Source: CAYJBH01 sp964369965
GTDB lineage: Bacteria > Bacillota > Clostridia > Oscillospirales > Ruminococcaceae
Assembly (NCBI GenBank): GCA_964369965.1
Contig: CAYJGF010000003.1
Location: forward strand, 62,001 to 126,000
Length of the DNA stretch: 64,000 nucleotides
Reading direction: 5' to 3'
The notes below the pieces were generated by a model. That model did not search any database, was not told where the DNA came from, and was given only the letters and a program-made list of their open reading frames with translations. Below, piece after piece: positions 26,511-36,227 of the stretch. How positions within the stretch are numbered: position 1 is the first letter of the stretch; each line of letters opens with the position of its first letter. Position numbers and translations under genes: made by a program.

Positions 26511-27096
26511 CCTGCGTGCCCTCGGCGACACCTTTTGCGGTGAAAACTCCTACCACCGTCATAAATATTATCTTTATATCGAGGCAAAAACCGATATGTC
26601 GTGCATAGTAGCCGTCAAGATTTGCCTTGATTGAGATTGGCAGTTCGTCCCGTCCGTTGACCTGCGCCCAGCCGGTCAGCCCCGGCACAAGGGGTGCGAC
26701 ATCATATTTATCGCGCTCTTCAATGAGGTCATACTGATTATAGAGTGCCGGTCGCGGCCCGACTATCGACATCCTACCGGATATAATATTAAAGAGTTGC
26801 GGCAGTTCGTCAAGGCTTGTCTTGCGCAAAATTTTGCCGACCTTGGTGATGCGTTTTGACGGATCGGACAATAGATGGGTGGGAACGTCACTCGGTGTGT
26901 CGGCGTACATGGTGCGAAATTTTGCGATGTTAAAGTGGGTTTTGTTGCGACCGACACGTTTTTGGAAAAAGAGTATCGGTCCTTTGGAGTCGATTTTTAT
27001 TGCAACCGCTATAAACAGATATAACGGGAATAATACCGTTATCGCAAGTGTGCAGGCGATAAGGTCTATAAACCGTTTTAAAAAGGCTTGATACAC
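26500..27096 (-). CDS. PglC-type phosphoglycosyl transferase (bacterial sugar transferase)
   Basis: This 198-residue monotopic membrane enzyme transfers a phospho-sugar from a UDP-sugar to undecaprenyl phosphate, the first step of a surface-glycan repeat unit. It has an N-terminal reentrant helix, the basic KFRTM, the catalytic Asp-Glu pair in SLDELPQL and the SIVGPRP / PGLTGWAQV motifs. The short length (no extra N-terminal domain) matches PglC. It follows the PglF/CapD-like dehydratase, which may supply its UDP-sugar. Confidence 0.93.
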   Translation of the reverse strand: MYQAFLKRFIDLIACTLAITVLFPLYLFIAVAIKIDSKGPILFFQKRVGRNKTHFNIAKFRTMYADTPSDVPTHLLSDPSKRITKVGKILRKTSLDELPQLFNIISGRMSIVGPRPALYNQYDLIEERDKYDVAPLVPGLTGWAQVNGRDELPISIKANLDGYYARHIGFCLDIKIIFMTVVGVFTAKGVAEGTQDEG

Positions 27097-27106
27097 AGAA
27101 AATCTC

Positions 27107-28987
27107 CTATCCTGTCGCGTCCTCTAAGACGGTGCCGTCCGGATTGTAGGTCGGTACCATTATACACAGCTCTTCAATCATCTCGTTGCGACGATGTTGT
27201 GAGGCAAAATTTTTAAGTCGCTCCAACCCCTGCATAAATCGCTCGGCATCGATATTTATCGGTGTGCCGATGAATATCTTTCGATTTGTGGTCTTTCGAA
27301 TCCCCTCTTCGTCCTGCAAAAGCTCCTCGAACAACTTCTCCCCCGGTCGCAATCCGGTGAAAACGATGTCAATATCACGATACGGGATAAATCCGGCGAG
27401 CTTGATAAGATTTTCCGCAAGGTCTAAAATCTTGACCGGTTGCCCCATGTCGAGGACGAAAATCTCGCCGCCCTCCCCCATCGTCGAAGCTATGAGCACG
27501 AGGCGCACCGCCTCCGGTATGGTCATAAAATATCGAACAATGTCGGGGGTGGTGACCGTTATGGGGCCGCCACCGGCAATCTGCTCCTTAAACAATGGCA
27601 GAACCGACCCGTTAGAGCCGAGCACGTTGCCAAAGCGCACCGCCACATACTTTGTCCTGCTATAGGTAGAAAAATACTGCACAATCATCTCACACATGCG
27701 CTTGCTCGCGCCCATGACGTTGGTCGGATTGACCGCCTTATCACTGGAGATGAGCACAAAGCGCTTGACACGGTGCTCGTCCGATATTTTAGCGACATTG
27801 TATGTCCCCATGACGTTGTTTTTTATTGCCTCCTCCGGCGCCGCCTCCATCAGTGGGACATGTTTGTGAGCCGCGGCATGGAACACAATGGACGGCTTAT
27901 ATCGAGCAAATAACCTGTCAATCTTATCATAATCGCGCACCGAGGCGATCTGCACCTCTAAATTTAAAGCGGAATTATATTTTCTTATCAACTCCTGCTG
28001 TATAGAGTAGGCATTATTCTCATAAATATCCACAATGACCAGCACCGACGGGTTGCAGGAGGCAATCTGGCGGCACAGCTCACTGCCGATAGTGCCACCA
28101 CCGCCGGTCACCATGACCACACGGTCGCGGATAAGCTCATTGTCGGTGAGCAGCTCCACCTCATCACGACCGAGCAGATCCTCCACCTTGACATCACGTA
28201 TACGGGAGGTTATGGAGGATTCATCGTCCGATATGATTTGACTGAGATCCGGCACGGTACGCAGGTTGCAGTTGGTTTTGGTGCAGACCGACATTATACG
28301 GCGCTTTTCCTCCTCCTTAAGGTGGGGCAGGGCGAAAAGAATAGTCTCAATCTCACATCGCTCCACCAGCTCCGGTATCTCGTCGATGGTGCCGAGTATC
28401 TCGATGCCCATTATAGAGCGACCCACACGGGAATGGTGCTCGTCCACCGCGCAGATGATATTCATGTCTTTTTCGCTCTTTTTGTTCAGCTCATGGATAA
28501 GGGAGGAGGCAACATCCCCCGTGCCTATCAACAGCACACGACGCGCAACGTTGGTCGCCTGACGTTTAAACTTGGTGTTGCGATACATGCGGTAGGTCAG
28601 TCGCGCATAAAGTGTGAGCGCCGAGGCAAAGAGTGCCGCGGTGATATAGACCGAAATGGGTATGCGTCGCTCCTCATACATTAAGAGCGTGCCTACCAAA
28701 AATATTACCACCGCCATGACCGATGCTACACAAAATCGGAAAAACTCCACAATTTCCGCATATCGCCAAAGGCTGTCGTACATACCCATAAAAAAGTAGA
28801 TGGTGGCATAGCACGCGACAAAGAAAAAACAGCTGGACAAAAGCAAACTGAGGTAAGACATGAGTTCATAAGGACCTGCAATCAAGGTCCAGGTGATAAG
28901 ATAGGAAAATGCCACCACGAAAATGTCAAACATTAAAAGTATCAGCTTGCGATTTTTTCGAAGCAGGCGAAATAGTTTCTTTTTCAT
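27107..28987 (-). CDS. UDP-sugar 4,6-dehydratase, membrane type (PglF/CapD-like)
   Basis: This 626-residue protein has four N-terminal membrane helices (~15-125), a first nucleotide-binding-like domain (~145-270), and a C-terminal SDR domain starting with TGGGGTIGSELCRQ. It belongs to the PglF/CapD/WbpM group, which converts UDP-GlcNAc to UDP-4-keto-6-deoxy-GlcNAc. The aminotransferase and acetyltransferase needed for bacillosamine (PglE, PglD) are not in the window. A 4-keto reductase product or use of genes elsewhere is therefore possible. Confidence 0.9.
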   Translation of the reverse strand: MKKKLFRLLRKNRKLILLMFDIFVVAFSYLITWTLIAGPYELMSYLSLLLSSCFFFVACYATIYFFMGMYDSLWRYAEIVEFFRFCVASVMAVVIFLVGTLLMYEERRIPISVYITAALFASALTLYARLTYRMYRNTKFKRQATNVARRVLLIGTGDVASSLIHELNKKSEKDMNIICAVDEHHSRVGRSIMGIEILGTIDEIPELVERCEIETILFALPHLKEEEKRRIMSVCTKTNCNLRTVPDLSQIISDDESSITSRIRDVKVEDLLGRDEVELLTDNELIRDRVVMVTGGGGTIGSELCRQIASCNPSVLVIVDIYENNAYSIQQELIRKYNSALNLEVQIASVRDYDKIDRLFARYKPSIVFHAAAHKHVPLMEAAPEEAIKNNVMGTYNVAKISDEHRVKRFVLISSDKAVNPTNVMGASKRMCEMIVQYFSTYSRTKYVAVRFGNVLGSNGSVLPLFKEQIAGGGPITVTTPDIVRYFMTIPEAVRLVLIASTMGEGGEIFVLDMGQPVKILDLAENLIKLAGFIPYRDIDIVFTGLRPGEKLFEELLQDEEGIRKTTNRKIFIGTPINIDAERFMQGLERLKNFASQHRRNEMIEELCIMVPTYNPDGTVLEDATG

Positions 28988-28998
28988 GCTACCTTTCT

Positions 28999-30144
28999 TT
29001 ATACAAGATCATCTAATACCGGATCGATAAAATTCTCGATGCCGTCCGCCGTCACGTGGATGCCGTCATAAAAATGACTGTTATCGCACCCCACTTTTTT
29101 TGGGTCGTAGGAGCCGTGCACCGGTATGTCGTACATTCTGCCGAGGGTGTGGATATATTCCTCCACCTGCAACATGCCGGGATAATCCTCACTTTTTAGC
29201 ACCTCATTATCGTACATTATAGGATGGTAGGGTGTCAATAAAAAAATCACGTTGGTATCGTGGGAGAGGATATAATCGAGCAGTTCTCGGAACTTATCCT
29301 TGCCGTCCTGCTTTAGCTCCACAAAACCGTGCAAAAAGGAGGATTCCATACCGGCGAGGGTCAAAGCGTCGAGATCGATAAAATCCTGCTCTCGATTTCG
29401 ATATTCGTTTGTGTAGATTATGGTGCCGTCATATCGCTTGATCTCGGAGCTTTGGTTGTAGATATCCCCCGTCAAAACCTCCGGACCCTCACCGGTACTG
29501 CCACCTTTAAGATAGTATTCCACCGAGGACTGGAAAAAACTCGGGGAGAGCAGTGCCTCATATTCGTCGGTGTTGTCCGGCTCTACATAATCACTCTCCT
29601 GCCCGAGTGCGAGTGTGAGATACTCCTGATATAGCACGACATCACTGCGGCGGTCGATATAAAATTCATCCTGGTAAAAGACCCACGGGTCCAGCACCAT
29701 TATCAAATTTTCCGGCACCTTGTCCTCTTTCACCATGGTGTAGAAAATGTTGCACAGGTCGATATAGGCGGCGGACACCATGCCGTAGTTGTAAAAACGG
29801 GTGTCCTCAAAAAACTCCTCACCGAGCTGCAACCCCCTTGACGAGCCGAGGACAGCCACCTCGTACGGCAGGTCGGTGTTGGCGATGTGCAGATTGTTTA
29901 TCTGGCGCTCGTCCAGCTGTTCATACTCCGACAATGAATGACCCTCATGCAAGGCAAGCGCCGCCTCCAACTCGAATTTTTCACCGTGGAAAAAGGCGGA
30001 CGGGTCGACATAATAGCTCACCCAAATCATAAAAAGCAGGATAGGCAACAAAAGGAACGACTTCAGCACCATTACCGCCATCAAAAGCAGTATTTTAAGA
30101 GCTGAAAGCACCCTTTTTAGTATTGGTTTAATCCTGTCTTTCAT
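28999..30144 (-). CDS. SGNH-like membrane-anchored protein, probable partner of the MBOAT acyltransferase
   Basis: This ~381-residue protein has an N-terminal membrane helix (~15-45) and a large extracytoplasmic domain. The elements AVLGSSRG (nucleophile-Ser block) and HFYDGIHVT (Asp-His block) resemble the DltD/AlgX/SGNH-hydrolase group, whose members finish O-acetylation or D-alanylation outside the cell. It lies 10 bases after the MBOAT gene, a pairing known from dlt and alg systems. The start is at ATG 30144; a TTG three bases earlier is possible. Confidence 0.72.
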   Translation of the reverse strand: MKDRIKPILKRVLSALKILLLMAVMVLKSFLLLPILLFMIWVSYYVDPSAFFHGEKFELEAALALHEGHSLSEYEQLDERQINNLHIANTDLPYEVAVLGSSRGLQLGEEFFEDTRFYNYGMVSAAYIDLCNIFYTMVKEDKVPENLIMVLDPWVFYQDEFYIDRRSDVVLYQEYLTLALGQESDYVEPDNTDEYEALLSPSFFQSSVEYYLKGGSTGEGPEVLTGDIYNQSSEIKRYDGTIIYTNEYRNREQDFIDLDALTLAGMESSFLHGFVELKQDGKDKFRELLDYILSHDTNVIFLLTPYHPIMYDNEVLKSEDYPGMLQVEEYIHTLGRMYDIPVHGSYDPKKVGCDNSHFYDGIHVTADGIENFIDPVLDDLV

Positions 30145-30156
30145 CAATCCTTGCCT

Positions 30157-31626
30157 TTAAAATGCGAAATATATAAACGGTGATTCCCCAAACTCACCAA
30201 AAAACAGTATTGCGAGCAATGAGATATAGTAGTAGGGCCAGCGGACAAAAAAGAACGAGCGCCCTATGCGGTCGGCTACCGGTGTTTTGCCGGATAGGCG
30301 TTCCGACAGCAGTACCACAGCGGCGGTGATTGCAATGCCGGCGGCGGTATAGTCGAAAAAACCTATAGAGGTGAGCGAGGCTGTGATAAGTTCACCATTA
30401 CTGATATAAAGAGAAAAATCTCGGAACATATGACCGATGACATAAAAGGCGGTGGAAAGATCCGGCGATACAAAAAAGACATAGGCAAACACAACGCAGG
30501 GAAAGACTATCGCCCATTTGAGAACCGGTATTAAGAAAAAGCGCGGTGATATTTTTGTGAGCGCATAAAATTTGTCGCGAATAGGCTTTGATAGTCGCTC
30601 TAATATCTGATAAACACCGTGTAACAGACCCCATATTAAAAAGGTGAAATTGGCACCATGCCACAAACCCGACACTAAAAAGGTGATCAGCAGGTTGAGG
30701 TAGCTGCGCACCTTGCCACACCGATTGCCACCGAGCGGTATGTACAGATAGTCCTTAAACCAGGTGGAGAGCGAAATATGCCACCTGCTCCAAAAATCGC
30801 GAAAGGATAGTGCAAAGTAGGGGTTGTTGAAGTTTTGCATAAGGTCAAAACCGAACACCCTCGCCGCACCGATGGCGATGTCGGAATAGCCGGAAAAATC
30901 AAAATAAATCTGAAACGTGAACATCAGCGCACCGAGCAGCAGTGTGAATCCCTCAAACTCCTCAGGGTTAGCAAAGATGATCGATACCGCGCCGGAAAAA
31001 CCGTCGGCGACGATAACCTTTTTGACAAAGCCGAACAGCATACGGCATAGACCGCTTCTCACCCGTTTATAGTCAAAACGGTGGTGCTCCTTAAATTGGG
31101 GGAGGAGGTTTTTTGCGCGCTCGATAGGACCTGCGACCAGCTGGGGGAAGAAACTGACAAACAGGGCATAGTCGATAAAGTTTGTCTCATGTTTTAGGTC
31201 GCGGCGGTAGACATCGATGGAGTAGCCGAGCGCTTGAAAAGTATAAAAGCTGATGCCGACCGGCAATAAAAGCGACAGCTCCGGTATCGCATAATCTATC
31301 CCAACTGAGCTTAAAAGCTCGGCAAGGCTGTCGTTGAAAAAGTTGTAATATTTGAACAAAAACAGGATGATGAAGTTGACCGATAGGTTGACCGCGAGTG
31401 CCGTTTTGCGAAGCGTCTGCCGCTCGGCGCGCTCAATTAAAAAGGCGGTGAAATAGGTTGAAAGGGTGGAAAAAAGGATTAACAGCGAGTATCCGACATT
31501 CCACTGCATATAAAAATAATAACTCGACATGAGTAGCCAAAGATTCTTCACCTTTTTGGGCACAAAAAAATACAAAAGGCAAACAATCGGGAAAAATATT
31601 AAAAAATCCGAGCTGTTAAAGTTCAT
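30157..31626 (-). CDS. MBOAT-family O-acyltransferase (AlgI/DltB-like)
   Basis: This 489-residue polytopic membrane protein has the MBOAT hallmarks: an opening NFNSSDFLIFFPIV, the invariant-His segment in SGLWHGANFTFLIWGLLHG, and RFWSRWHISLS. Members pass acyl groups across the membrane for attachment to polysaccharide or teichoic acid. With the SGNH-like protein next to it, O-acetylation of the locus' polysaccharide is the best guess. The start is chosen at the ATG (31626) that aligns with the family; it overlaps the DUF2304 gene by 11 bases. Confidence 0.93.
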   Translation of the reverse strand: MNFNSSDFLIFFPIVCLLYFFVPKKVKNLWLLMSSYYFYMQWNVGYSLLILFSTLSTYFTAFLIERAERQTLRKTALAVNLSVNFIILFLFKYYNFFNDSLAELLSSVGIDYAIPELSLLLPVGISFYTFQALGYSIDVYRRDLKHETNFIDYALFVSFFPQLVAGPIERAKNLLPQFKEHHRFDYKRVRSGLCRMLFGFVKKVIVADGFSGAVSIIFANPEEFEGFTLLLGALMFTFQIYFDFSGYSDIAIGAARVFGFDLMQNFNNPYFALSFRDFWSRWHISLSTWFKDYLYIPLGGNRCGKVRSYLNLLITFLVSGLWHGANFTFLIWGLLHGVYQILERLSKPIRDKFYALTKISPRFFLIPVLKWAIVFPCVVFAYVFFVSPDLSTAFYVIGHMFRDFSLYISNGELITASLTSIGFFDYTAAGIAITAAVVLLSERLSGKTPVADRIGRSFFFVRWPYYYISLLAILFFGEFGESPFIYFAF

Positions 31627-31990
31627 CTGTTTTTTGCTTATCCTCCAGTTCACGAACTCGTTTTTCCAAAAGGGCGCTTGCCTGATTAAGCCTTGTTATC
31701 TTGGTAGAAAATCCGCTGACTATAATCGAGAGCGCCAACGTGTTGAGTATTACAAAGACAAATATAAGGATAAAAACAAAGTTGACCGGGTTGATAACAC
31801 GAAATATGTCGCCTAAAACAAGAATAATATAAGGCGCAAGGCTGAAAATGAGCAGTGCAAGACCGGACAAAAGCCAGACTATCGCATATTTGACTGCAAG
31901 TTTGCCCTTTCGCAGGGCGTAGAAAATTATAGCGAGGTAGACAACCACGCCCAGTATCAGCACCACCTGTAGGGTGAGTTCTTCAAGCAT
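31616..31990 (-). CDS. DUF2304 membrane protein
   Basis: This 124-residue protein has three membrane helices and a C-terminal coiled coil (ITRLNQASALLEKRVRELEDKQ). That pattern and its place directly after a family 2 glycosyltransferase match DUF2304, a common companion of polyprenyl-phosphate sugar transferases. It may tether or modulate that enzyme. Confidence 0.8.
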   Translation of the reverse strand: MLEELTLQVVLILGVVVYLAIIFYALRKGKLAVKYAIVWLLSGLALLIFSLAPYIILVLGDIFRVINPVNFVFILIFVFVILNTLALSIIVSGFSTKITRLNQASALLEKRVRELEDKQKTDEL

Positions 31991-32009
31991 AAAGTCTCCT
32001 TCTATAAAA

Positions 32010-32699
32010 TCAATATTTTAACCATTCCACCACCAGTGACAGCACCACCTTTAACATATAGTAGGGTGCTTTGATGGCGTTTATACTGGACAGACCTGCA
32101 AAACGCTCCTCCATGACCACCGGCACCTCCTGTATCACATAGCCATGTTTAAGCGCCGAGAGGATAGCCTCCGGCTCCGGGAAATCCTGCGCGTAGTCCT
32201 TGGCATAAAACTCGGTGAGGCGCCTGCCGGTCGCGCGAAAACCGCTAGTGACGTCCCGAACACGCTTCCTTGTCAGTATCATTATGACGGTGCTGATGAT
32301 AAATATGCCGAGACGGCGAAGTTTCGACGATTGAAACCCCTCTTTGGTGATAAATCTACTGCCGATAGACATGTCTATTCGACCGCTTTCAAGTGGCTCT
32401 ATCACAGTTATGAGATATTCCGGATTGTGTTGACCGTCCCCGTCCATCTGAACAGCGACATCGTAGTCATGCTCCACAGCGTATCTGTAACCACACTGCA
32501 CCGCACCGCCGATACCGAGGTTAAAGGGGAAGGAAAGGTAGTTGAGATTATTCTCTTTGCAAACCGCCTCGCTTTTGTCGGTGGAGCAGTCGTTGACGAC
32601 GACATAATCCACCTCGGGGTTGGTGCTTTTCAGCCGCTCCACCACCCGAACGATATTCTCCTCCTCGTTATAACAGGGGATTATGACCAATACTCTCAC
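32010..32699 (-). CDS. Family 2 glycosyltransferase (dolichyl/polyprenyl-phosphate mannosyltransferase-like)
   Basis: This 229-residue GT-A enzyme starts VLVIIPCYNEEENI, with the metal-binding DGDGQHNPE in the middle. Length and lack of C-terminal membrane helices fit the DPM1-like group, which makes a polyprenyl-phosphate-linked sugar used by an extracytoplasmic transferase. It is followed by DUF2304 19 bases later. The sugar is unknown. Confidence 0.88.
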   Translation of the reverse strand: MRVLVIIPCYNEEENIVRVVERLKSTNPEVDYVVVNDCSTDKSEAVCKENNLNYLSFPFNLGIGGAVQCGYRYAVEHDYDVAVQMDGDGQHNPEYLITVIEPLESGRIDMSIGSRFITKEGFQSSKLRRLGIFIISTVIMILTRKRVRDVTSGFRATGRRLTEFYAKDYAQDFPEPEAILSALKHGYVIQEVPVVMEERFAGLSSINAIKAPYYMLKVVLSLVVEWLKY

Positions 32700-32711
32700 G
32701 TTTTTTCCTTT

Positions 32712-33935
32712 TTATTGTGTTCCTATGACATGCCGGATCAGTTTCGGCAAAACAGCCTCACGACTCAAATTATTTATATAATAGTCCTTGGCATTTTGTG
32801 ACCGCTCGTCCAACCGGTCGACCGACAGGGATAAAAGTTGTTTTAAATTTTCAAAAAGTGCGGCGGCATCGCCCGGCGGTGAGCAGTATCCACACCCAGC
32901 CTCCTCTATCGTCGTCGCACCTGCGCCGGAGAGGGCGCAAAGTATCGGTCGGCACATCGCCATGCAGGAGGAGACTTTTGCCGGCACCGTCAAATCCAAA
33001 TTTTCACTTTGGTTGAGGGAGATAAATAATGCGTCGGCACCTTTTGAGGCGCCTATAACCTCATCTATCGACACCCTGCCGAAAAATTTAAAATATCGTG
33101 ACAGGTTGTTATTTTCAACATCGCTTACAAAATCCGCGTGGGACATGCCGTCGCCGTACATAGAAAAAACAACGTCCTCTATCCCCTCTTTTTGGCAGAG
33201 TTTTGCCAGCTCGATAAGAATATCCAACCCCTGCGCAGGGGAAAAGTTGCCGGCAAACATAATGTTAAAAACCGCGCACCTGCACCCTTTTGGCGATGAA
33301 CTCACGGCATAGACGTCCTCACAGTATTGTGGGAAAATCGCGATGTCTTTTTTACCGGTAACACTTTCGAGTTGCTCTTTCATGCCCTGTGACAGCGCAA
33401 TAAGCCGACCGCCGTGCCGATAGTGCCAGACCGAGACACCGCTCGCCACCGCTCGCAAAACCTTGTTTTTTATCGGCAGAACGGAATATAAATTCTCCGG
33501 CCAGAGATCCAGCACATAGCTGAAAAGCGGCGCTTTTTTTATCTTTGAGGCAATAATTGCCGGGAATATCATCAAAACAGGCGATGTCTCATAGCACAGC
33601 ACACTGTCATATTGCCGACCCAAAAGACGCCAAAGTGTAAAGAGTGAAAAAAACGGGTAGGAGACATAGTTGAAAAATATGCCGAGCGAGGAGCCGCCAC
33701 GCGGTATCTCAAAAGCGCGAAATATTTCGACGCCGTCTTTTGATTGTCGGCGGTTTTTAGTGACGGAGTAGTCGGGATAAAACCGCCCTTTTGGATAGTT
33801 TGGTATGCCACAGAGCACATCCACCTCGACACCGCTTTGCACAAAACCGTCGGCGATGTCGTTGATGCGAAAATCCTCCGGCCAAAAGTGCTGTGCAACA
33901 ATTAAAAGCCGCTTTTTCACTGCGTTTTTCGCCAT
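32712..33935 (-). CDS. Family 4 glycosyltransferase, WbuB-like (probable N-acetyl-L-fucosaminyl transferase)
   Basis: This 407-residue GT-B enzyme has the N-terminal pattern of WbuB-type transferases (AQHFWPEDFRINDIADGFV, GIPNYPKGRFY) and a C-terminal donor-binding half (FAGNFSPAQGL...). WbuB proteins accompany the L-FucNAc genes in other bacteria. Here the gene overlaps the capG end by 19 bases, so transfer of L-FucNAc to a lipid-linked sugar is a strong inference. Confidence 0.82.
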   Translation of the reverse strand: MAKNAVKKRLLIVAQHFWPEDFRINDIADGFVQSGVEVDVLCGIPNYPKGRFYPDYSVTKNRRQSKDGVEIFRAFEIPRGGSSLGIFFNYVSYPFFSLFTLWRLLGRQYDSVLCYETSPVLMIFPAIIASKIKKAPLFSYVLDLWPENLYSVLPIKNKVLRAVASGVSVWHYRHGGRLIALSQGMKEQLESVTGKKDIAIFPQYCEDVYAVSSSPKGCRCAVFNIMFAGNFSPAQGLDILIELAKLCQKEGIEDVVFSMYGDGMSHADFVSDVENNNLSRYFKFFGRVSIDEVIGASKGADALFISLNQSENLDLTVPAKVSSCMAMCRPILCALSGAGATTIEEAGCGYCSPPGDAAALFENLKQLLSLSVDRLDERSQNAKDYYINNLSREAVLPKLIRHVIGTQ

Positions 33936-35056
33936 ACAAACTCGTTGATAATCTTGGTGTAGCTCTCGATAATCTTGACCACCTTGACCGAGACATTTTC
34001 GTCATTATAGTCCGGGGCGATTTTCACCGTCTCGTTATTCTCCTTCATCGCTATCGCCAGTGCCACCGCGCGCTGAATGTCCTTGCCGTTTACGCCGCCG
34101 ATGACCACCGTGCCTTTGTCCAGCACCTCCGGTCGCTCGGTCGAGTTGCGAAGTGAGACACCGCAAAAGTCGAGGATTGCGGATTCCTCCGGCAGTGTGC
34201 CAGAGTCGGAGAGCACACAAAGTGCACTCTTTTGCAGTTTGTTATAGTCAAAAAAGCCGAACGGCTCAAGATTTCGCACCAGTGGGTTAAAGACAAAACC
34301 GGTAGCATCGAGGCGTTTTTGACTGCGTGGATGGGTGGAATATATGACCGGCAGATTATAGACCTTGGCGATATTATTAAGTCCCTGCATCAGCGAGAAA
34401 AACTTCTGCTCAATGTCGAGATTTTCCTCCCGATGGGCGGAGACGAGGAAGTATTTCCCCTCACTAAGTCCCAGTTTTTCCACCGCGTCGCTGGCGTCTA
34501 TTTTATCGCGATACTTCTCTAAAACCTCACGCATGGGCGAGCCGGTGACGAAAATCCTGCTTTTTTCAATCCCCTCTGACAAAAGATAGCGCCGAGAGTG
34601 CTCGGTATAGGGCAGATTGACGTCGCTGATGTGGTCGACGATACGGCGATTAATCTCCTCCGGCAGGTTTTCATCAAAACAGCGGTTGCCAGCCTCCATG
34701 TGAAAGACCGGTATTTTGAGCCGTTTTGCCGAAATTGCACAGAGGCAGGAATTGGTGTCGCCCAGTATCAACAGCGCGTCCGGTTGTTGTTCTTTCAACA
34801 GTTTATAGCTTTTGGAGATAATATTTCCGACCGTCTCACCGAGGTCACCACCGACACTTTCAAGATAATAATCCGGTTTGCGCAATTCTAACTCCTCAAA
34901 AAATATCCCGTTGAGGGTGTAGTCATAGTTTTGACCGGTATGTATTAAGATATGATTAAAATATCGATCACACGCCTTTATAACCTCCGCAAGTCGAATA
35001 ATCTCGGGGCGGGTGCCGACGACGGTAGCGAGTTTGAGTTTTAGTTTTGTTGGCAT
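33917..35056 (-). CDS. capG: CapG/FnlC-like UDP-N-acetyl-sugar 2-epimerase (WecB family)
   Basis: This 379-residue non-hydrolysing 2-epimerase starts ATVVGTRPEIIRL and contains HTGQNYD, the ILGDTNS segment and ...SDSGTLPEES, all typical of WecB-type enzymes. Because it follows capE and capF, it is most likely the third enzyme of the UDP-N-acetyl-L-fucosamine pathway (epimerising the L-talo intermediate) rather than a general ManNAc epimerase. Confidence 0.88.
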   Translation of the reverse strand: MPTKLKLKLATVVGTRPEIIRLAEVIKACDRYFNHILIHTGQNYDYTLNGIFFEELELRKPDYYLESVGGDLGETVGNIISKSYKLLKEQQPDALLILGDTNSCLCAISAKRLKIPVFHMEAGNRCFDENLPEEINRRIVDHISDVNLPYTEHSRRYLLSEGIEKSRIFVTGSPMREVLEKYRDKIDASDAVEKLGLSEGKYFLVSAHREENLDIEQKFFSLMQGLNNIAKVYNLPVIYSTHPRSQKRLDATGFVFNPLVRNLEPFGFFDYNKLQKSALCVLSDSGTLPEESAILDFCGVSLRNSTERPEVLDKGTVVIGGVNGKDIQRAVALAIAMKENNETVKIAPDYNDENVSVKVVKIIESYTKIINEFVWRKTQ

Positions 35057-35072
35057 TCGTTATCCTCTCAAT

Positions 35073-36194
35073 TTATACTTCAAGATAAAAGGTGTCGGTA
35101 TGCTCGGGATTGAACACCTCACTGCTCCAAAATAATGTCACGAGGTTCACCTCGCCGACGTTGGTGATGCTGTGGGTGCAACCGGTCGGGATGTCCACCA
35201 CCTGCGGAGTGTCGCCCGATACCGATATCTCACTCACTTCCTTGCCCTCAATGGGGCGAATTTTTATGAGCGCGTTACCGCTAACTACAAAAAATTTCTC
35301 CGTCTTGGTGTGGTGCCAGTGGTTGCCGCGGGTTATGCCGGGCTTTGTCACACTGTAAAAAATCTGCCCAAAGCCGTCCTTTTTCAAAAACTCCGCGAGG
35401 TTGCCGCGCTCGTCCACCTTGTTATCGAGGAAATATGCATGCTCCTCGCTAGGCAGATAGCTCACATATGTGCCGTACATCTTGGCGGCGAGTTCGGTAT
35501 CGAGGTTAGGTGCGTAGGCACTTTTTCTACTATCTTTAAAGGATTTTATCATCTCGGACAGTGCATAAAGCGTGATTGTGGAACGCGGTTCAACTTGTAA
35601 AGGGGTGTTGCTTGACAGAACTCCCTCGCCCTCAACAACAGCGCAAAGAGTGTTGAGAACATCCTCGATATAGACAAGGGTCACCTCCGCATCGGGGGCG
35701 TTTATCTGTATCGGCAATCCACGTGCAATGTTGTGGCAAAAGGTCGCGACCACGCTGTTATAGTTAGGGCGGCACCATTTGCCGAACACTCCGACCAGTC
35801 GGTATATCAATATCGGCGCGCCGGACTGCCTGCCGTACTCATATAGTGCCTGCTCGGCGAGAGCTTTGCTCTTTCCATAATCGTTGTCCAGCTCCGCCTG
35901 AATACTGCTGGTGGTCACTATCGGAGCGGTGTTGTTCGCCGCCTTTAGTTGGTCGAGCAGTGTCTTGGTAAAACCGGTATTGCCGGAATAAAACTCATCC
36001 GCGTCTTTCGGGCGGTTGATACCGGCGAGGTGAAAGACGAACTCTGCTCTTTTACAATAGTCGGCAAGCTGTTTTTCATCACTATCAATGTCATAGAGCA
36101 TCAGGTCGTCAAAGCCTCGATTTTTAAGCTCGGCGACAAGGTTTTTGCCGATAAATCCGGCGGCACCGGTTATGAGTATCGGGCGGTTATTCAT
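35073..36194 (-). CDS. capF: CapF/FnlB-like bifunctional epimerase-reductase with cupin domain
   Basis: This 373-residue protein has an N-terminal SDR domain (ITGAAGFIGKNL) and a C-terminal cupin with GNHWHHTKTEKFFV holding the zinc-binding histidines. This two-domain layout is specific to CapF, which does 3-epimerisation and then NADPH reduction in UDP-L-FucNAc synthesis. It sits between capE and capG as in Staphylococcus aureus. An AAAGGA site precedes the ATG, after a 104-bp gap holding three hairpins. Confidence 0.92.
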   Translation of the reverse strand: MNNRPILITGAAGFIGKNLVAELKNRGFDDLMLYDIDSDEKQLADYCKRAEFVFHLAGINRPKDADEFYSGNTGFTKTLLDQLKAANNTAPIVTTSSIQAELDNDYGKSKALAEQALYEYGRQSGAPILIYRLVGVFGKWCRPNYNSVVATFCHNIARGLPIQINAPDAEVTLVYIEDVLNTLCAVVEGEGVLSSNTPLQVEPRSTITLYALSEMIKSFKDSRKSAYAPNLDTELAAKMYGTYVSYLPSEEHAYFLDNKVDERGNLAEFLKKDGFGQIFYSVTKPGITRGNHWHHTKTEKFFVVSGNALIKIRPIEGKEVSEISVSGDTPQVVDIPTGCTHSITNVGEVNLVTLFWSSEVFNPEHTDTFYLEV

Positions 36195-36227
36195 CTATAT
36201 AACTATTCCTTTCCAAATTTTTTCCGT

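Noticed and set aside
33917..35056. General UDP-GlcNAc 2-epimerase (WecB) for ManNAc synthesis
   Set aside because: Gene family fits, but location straight after capE and capF makes the CapG/FnlC role in UDP-L-FucNAc synthesis more likely.
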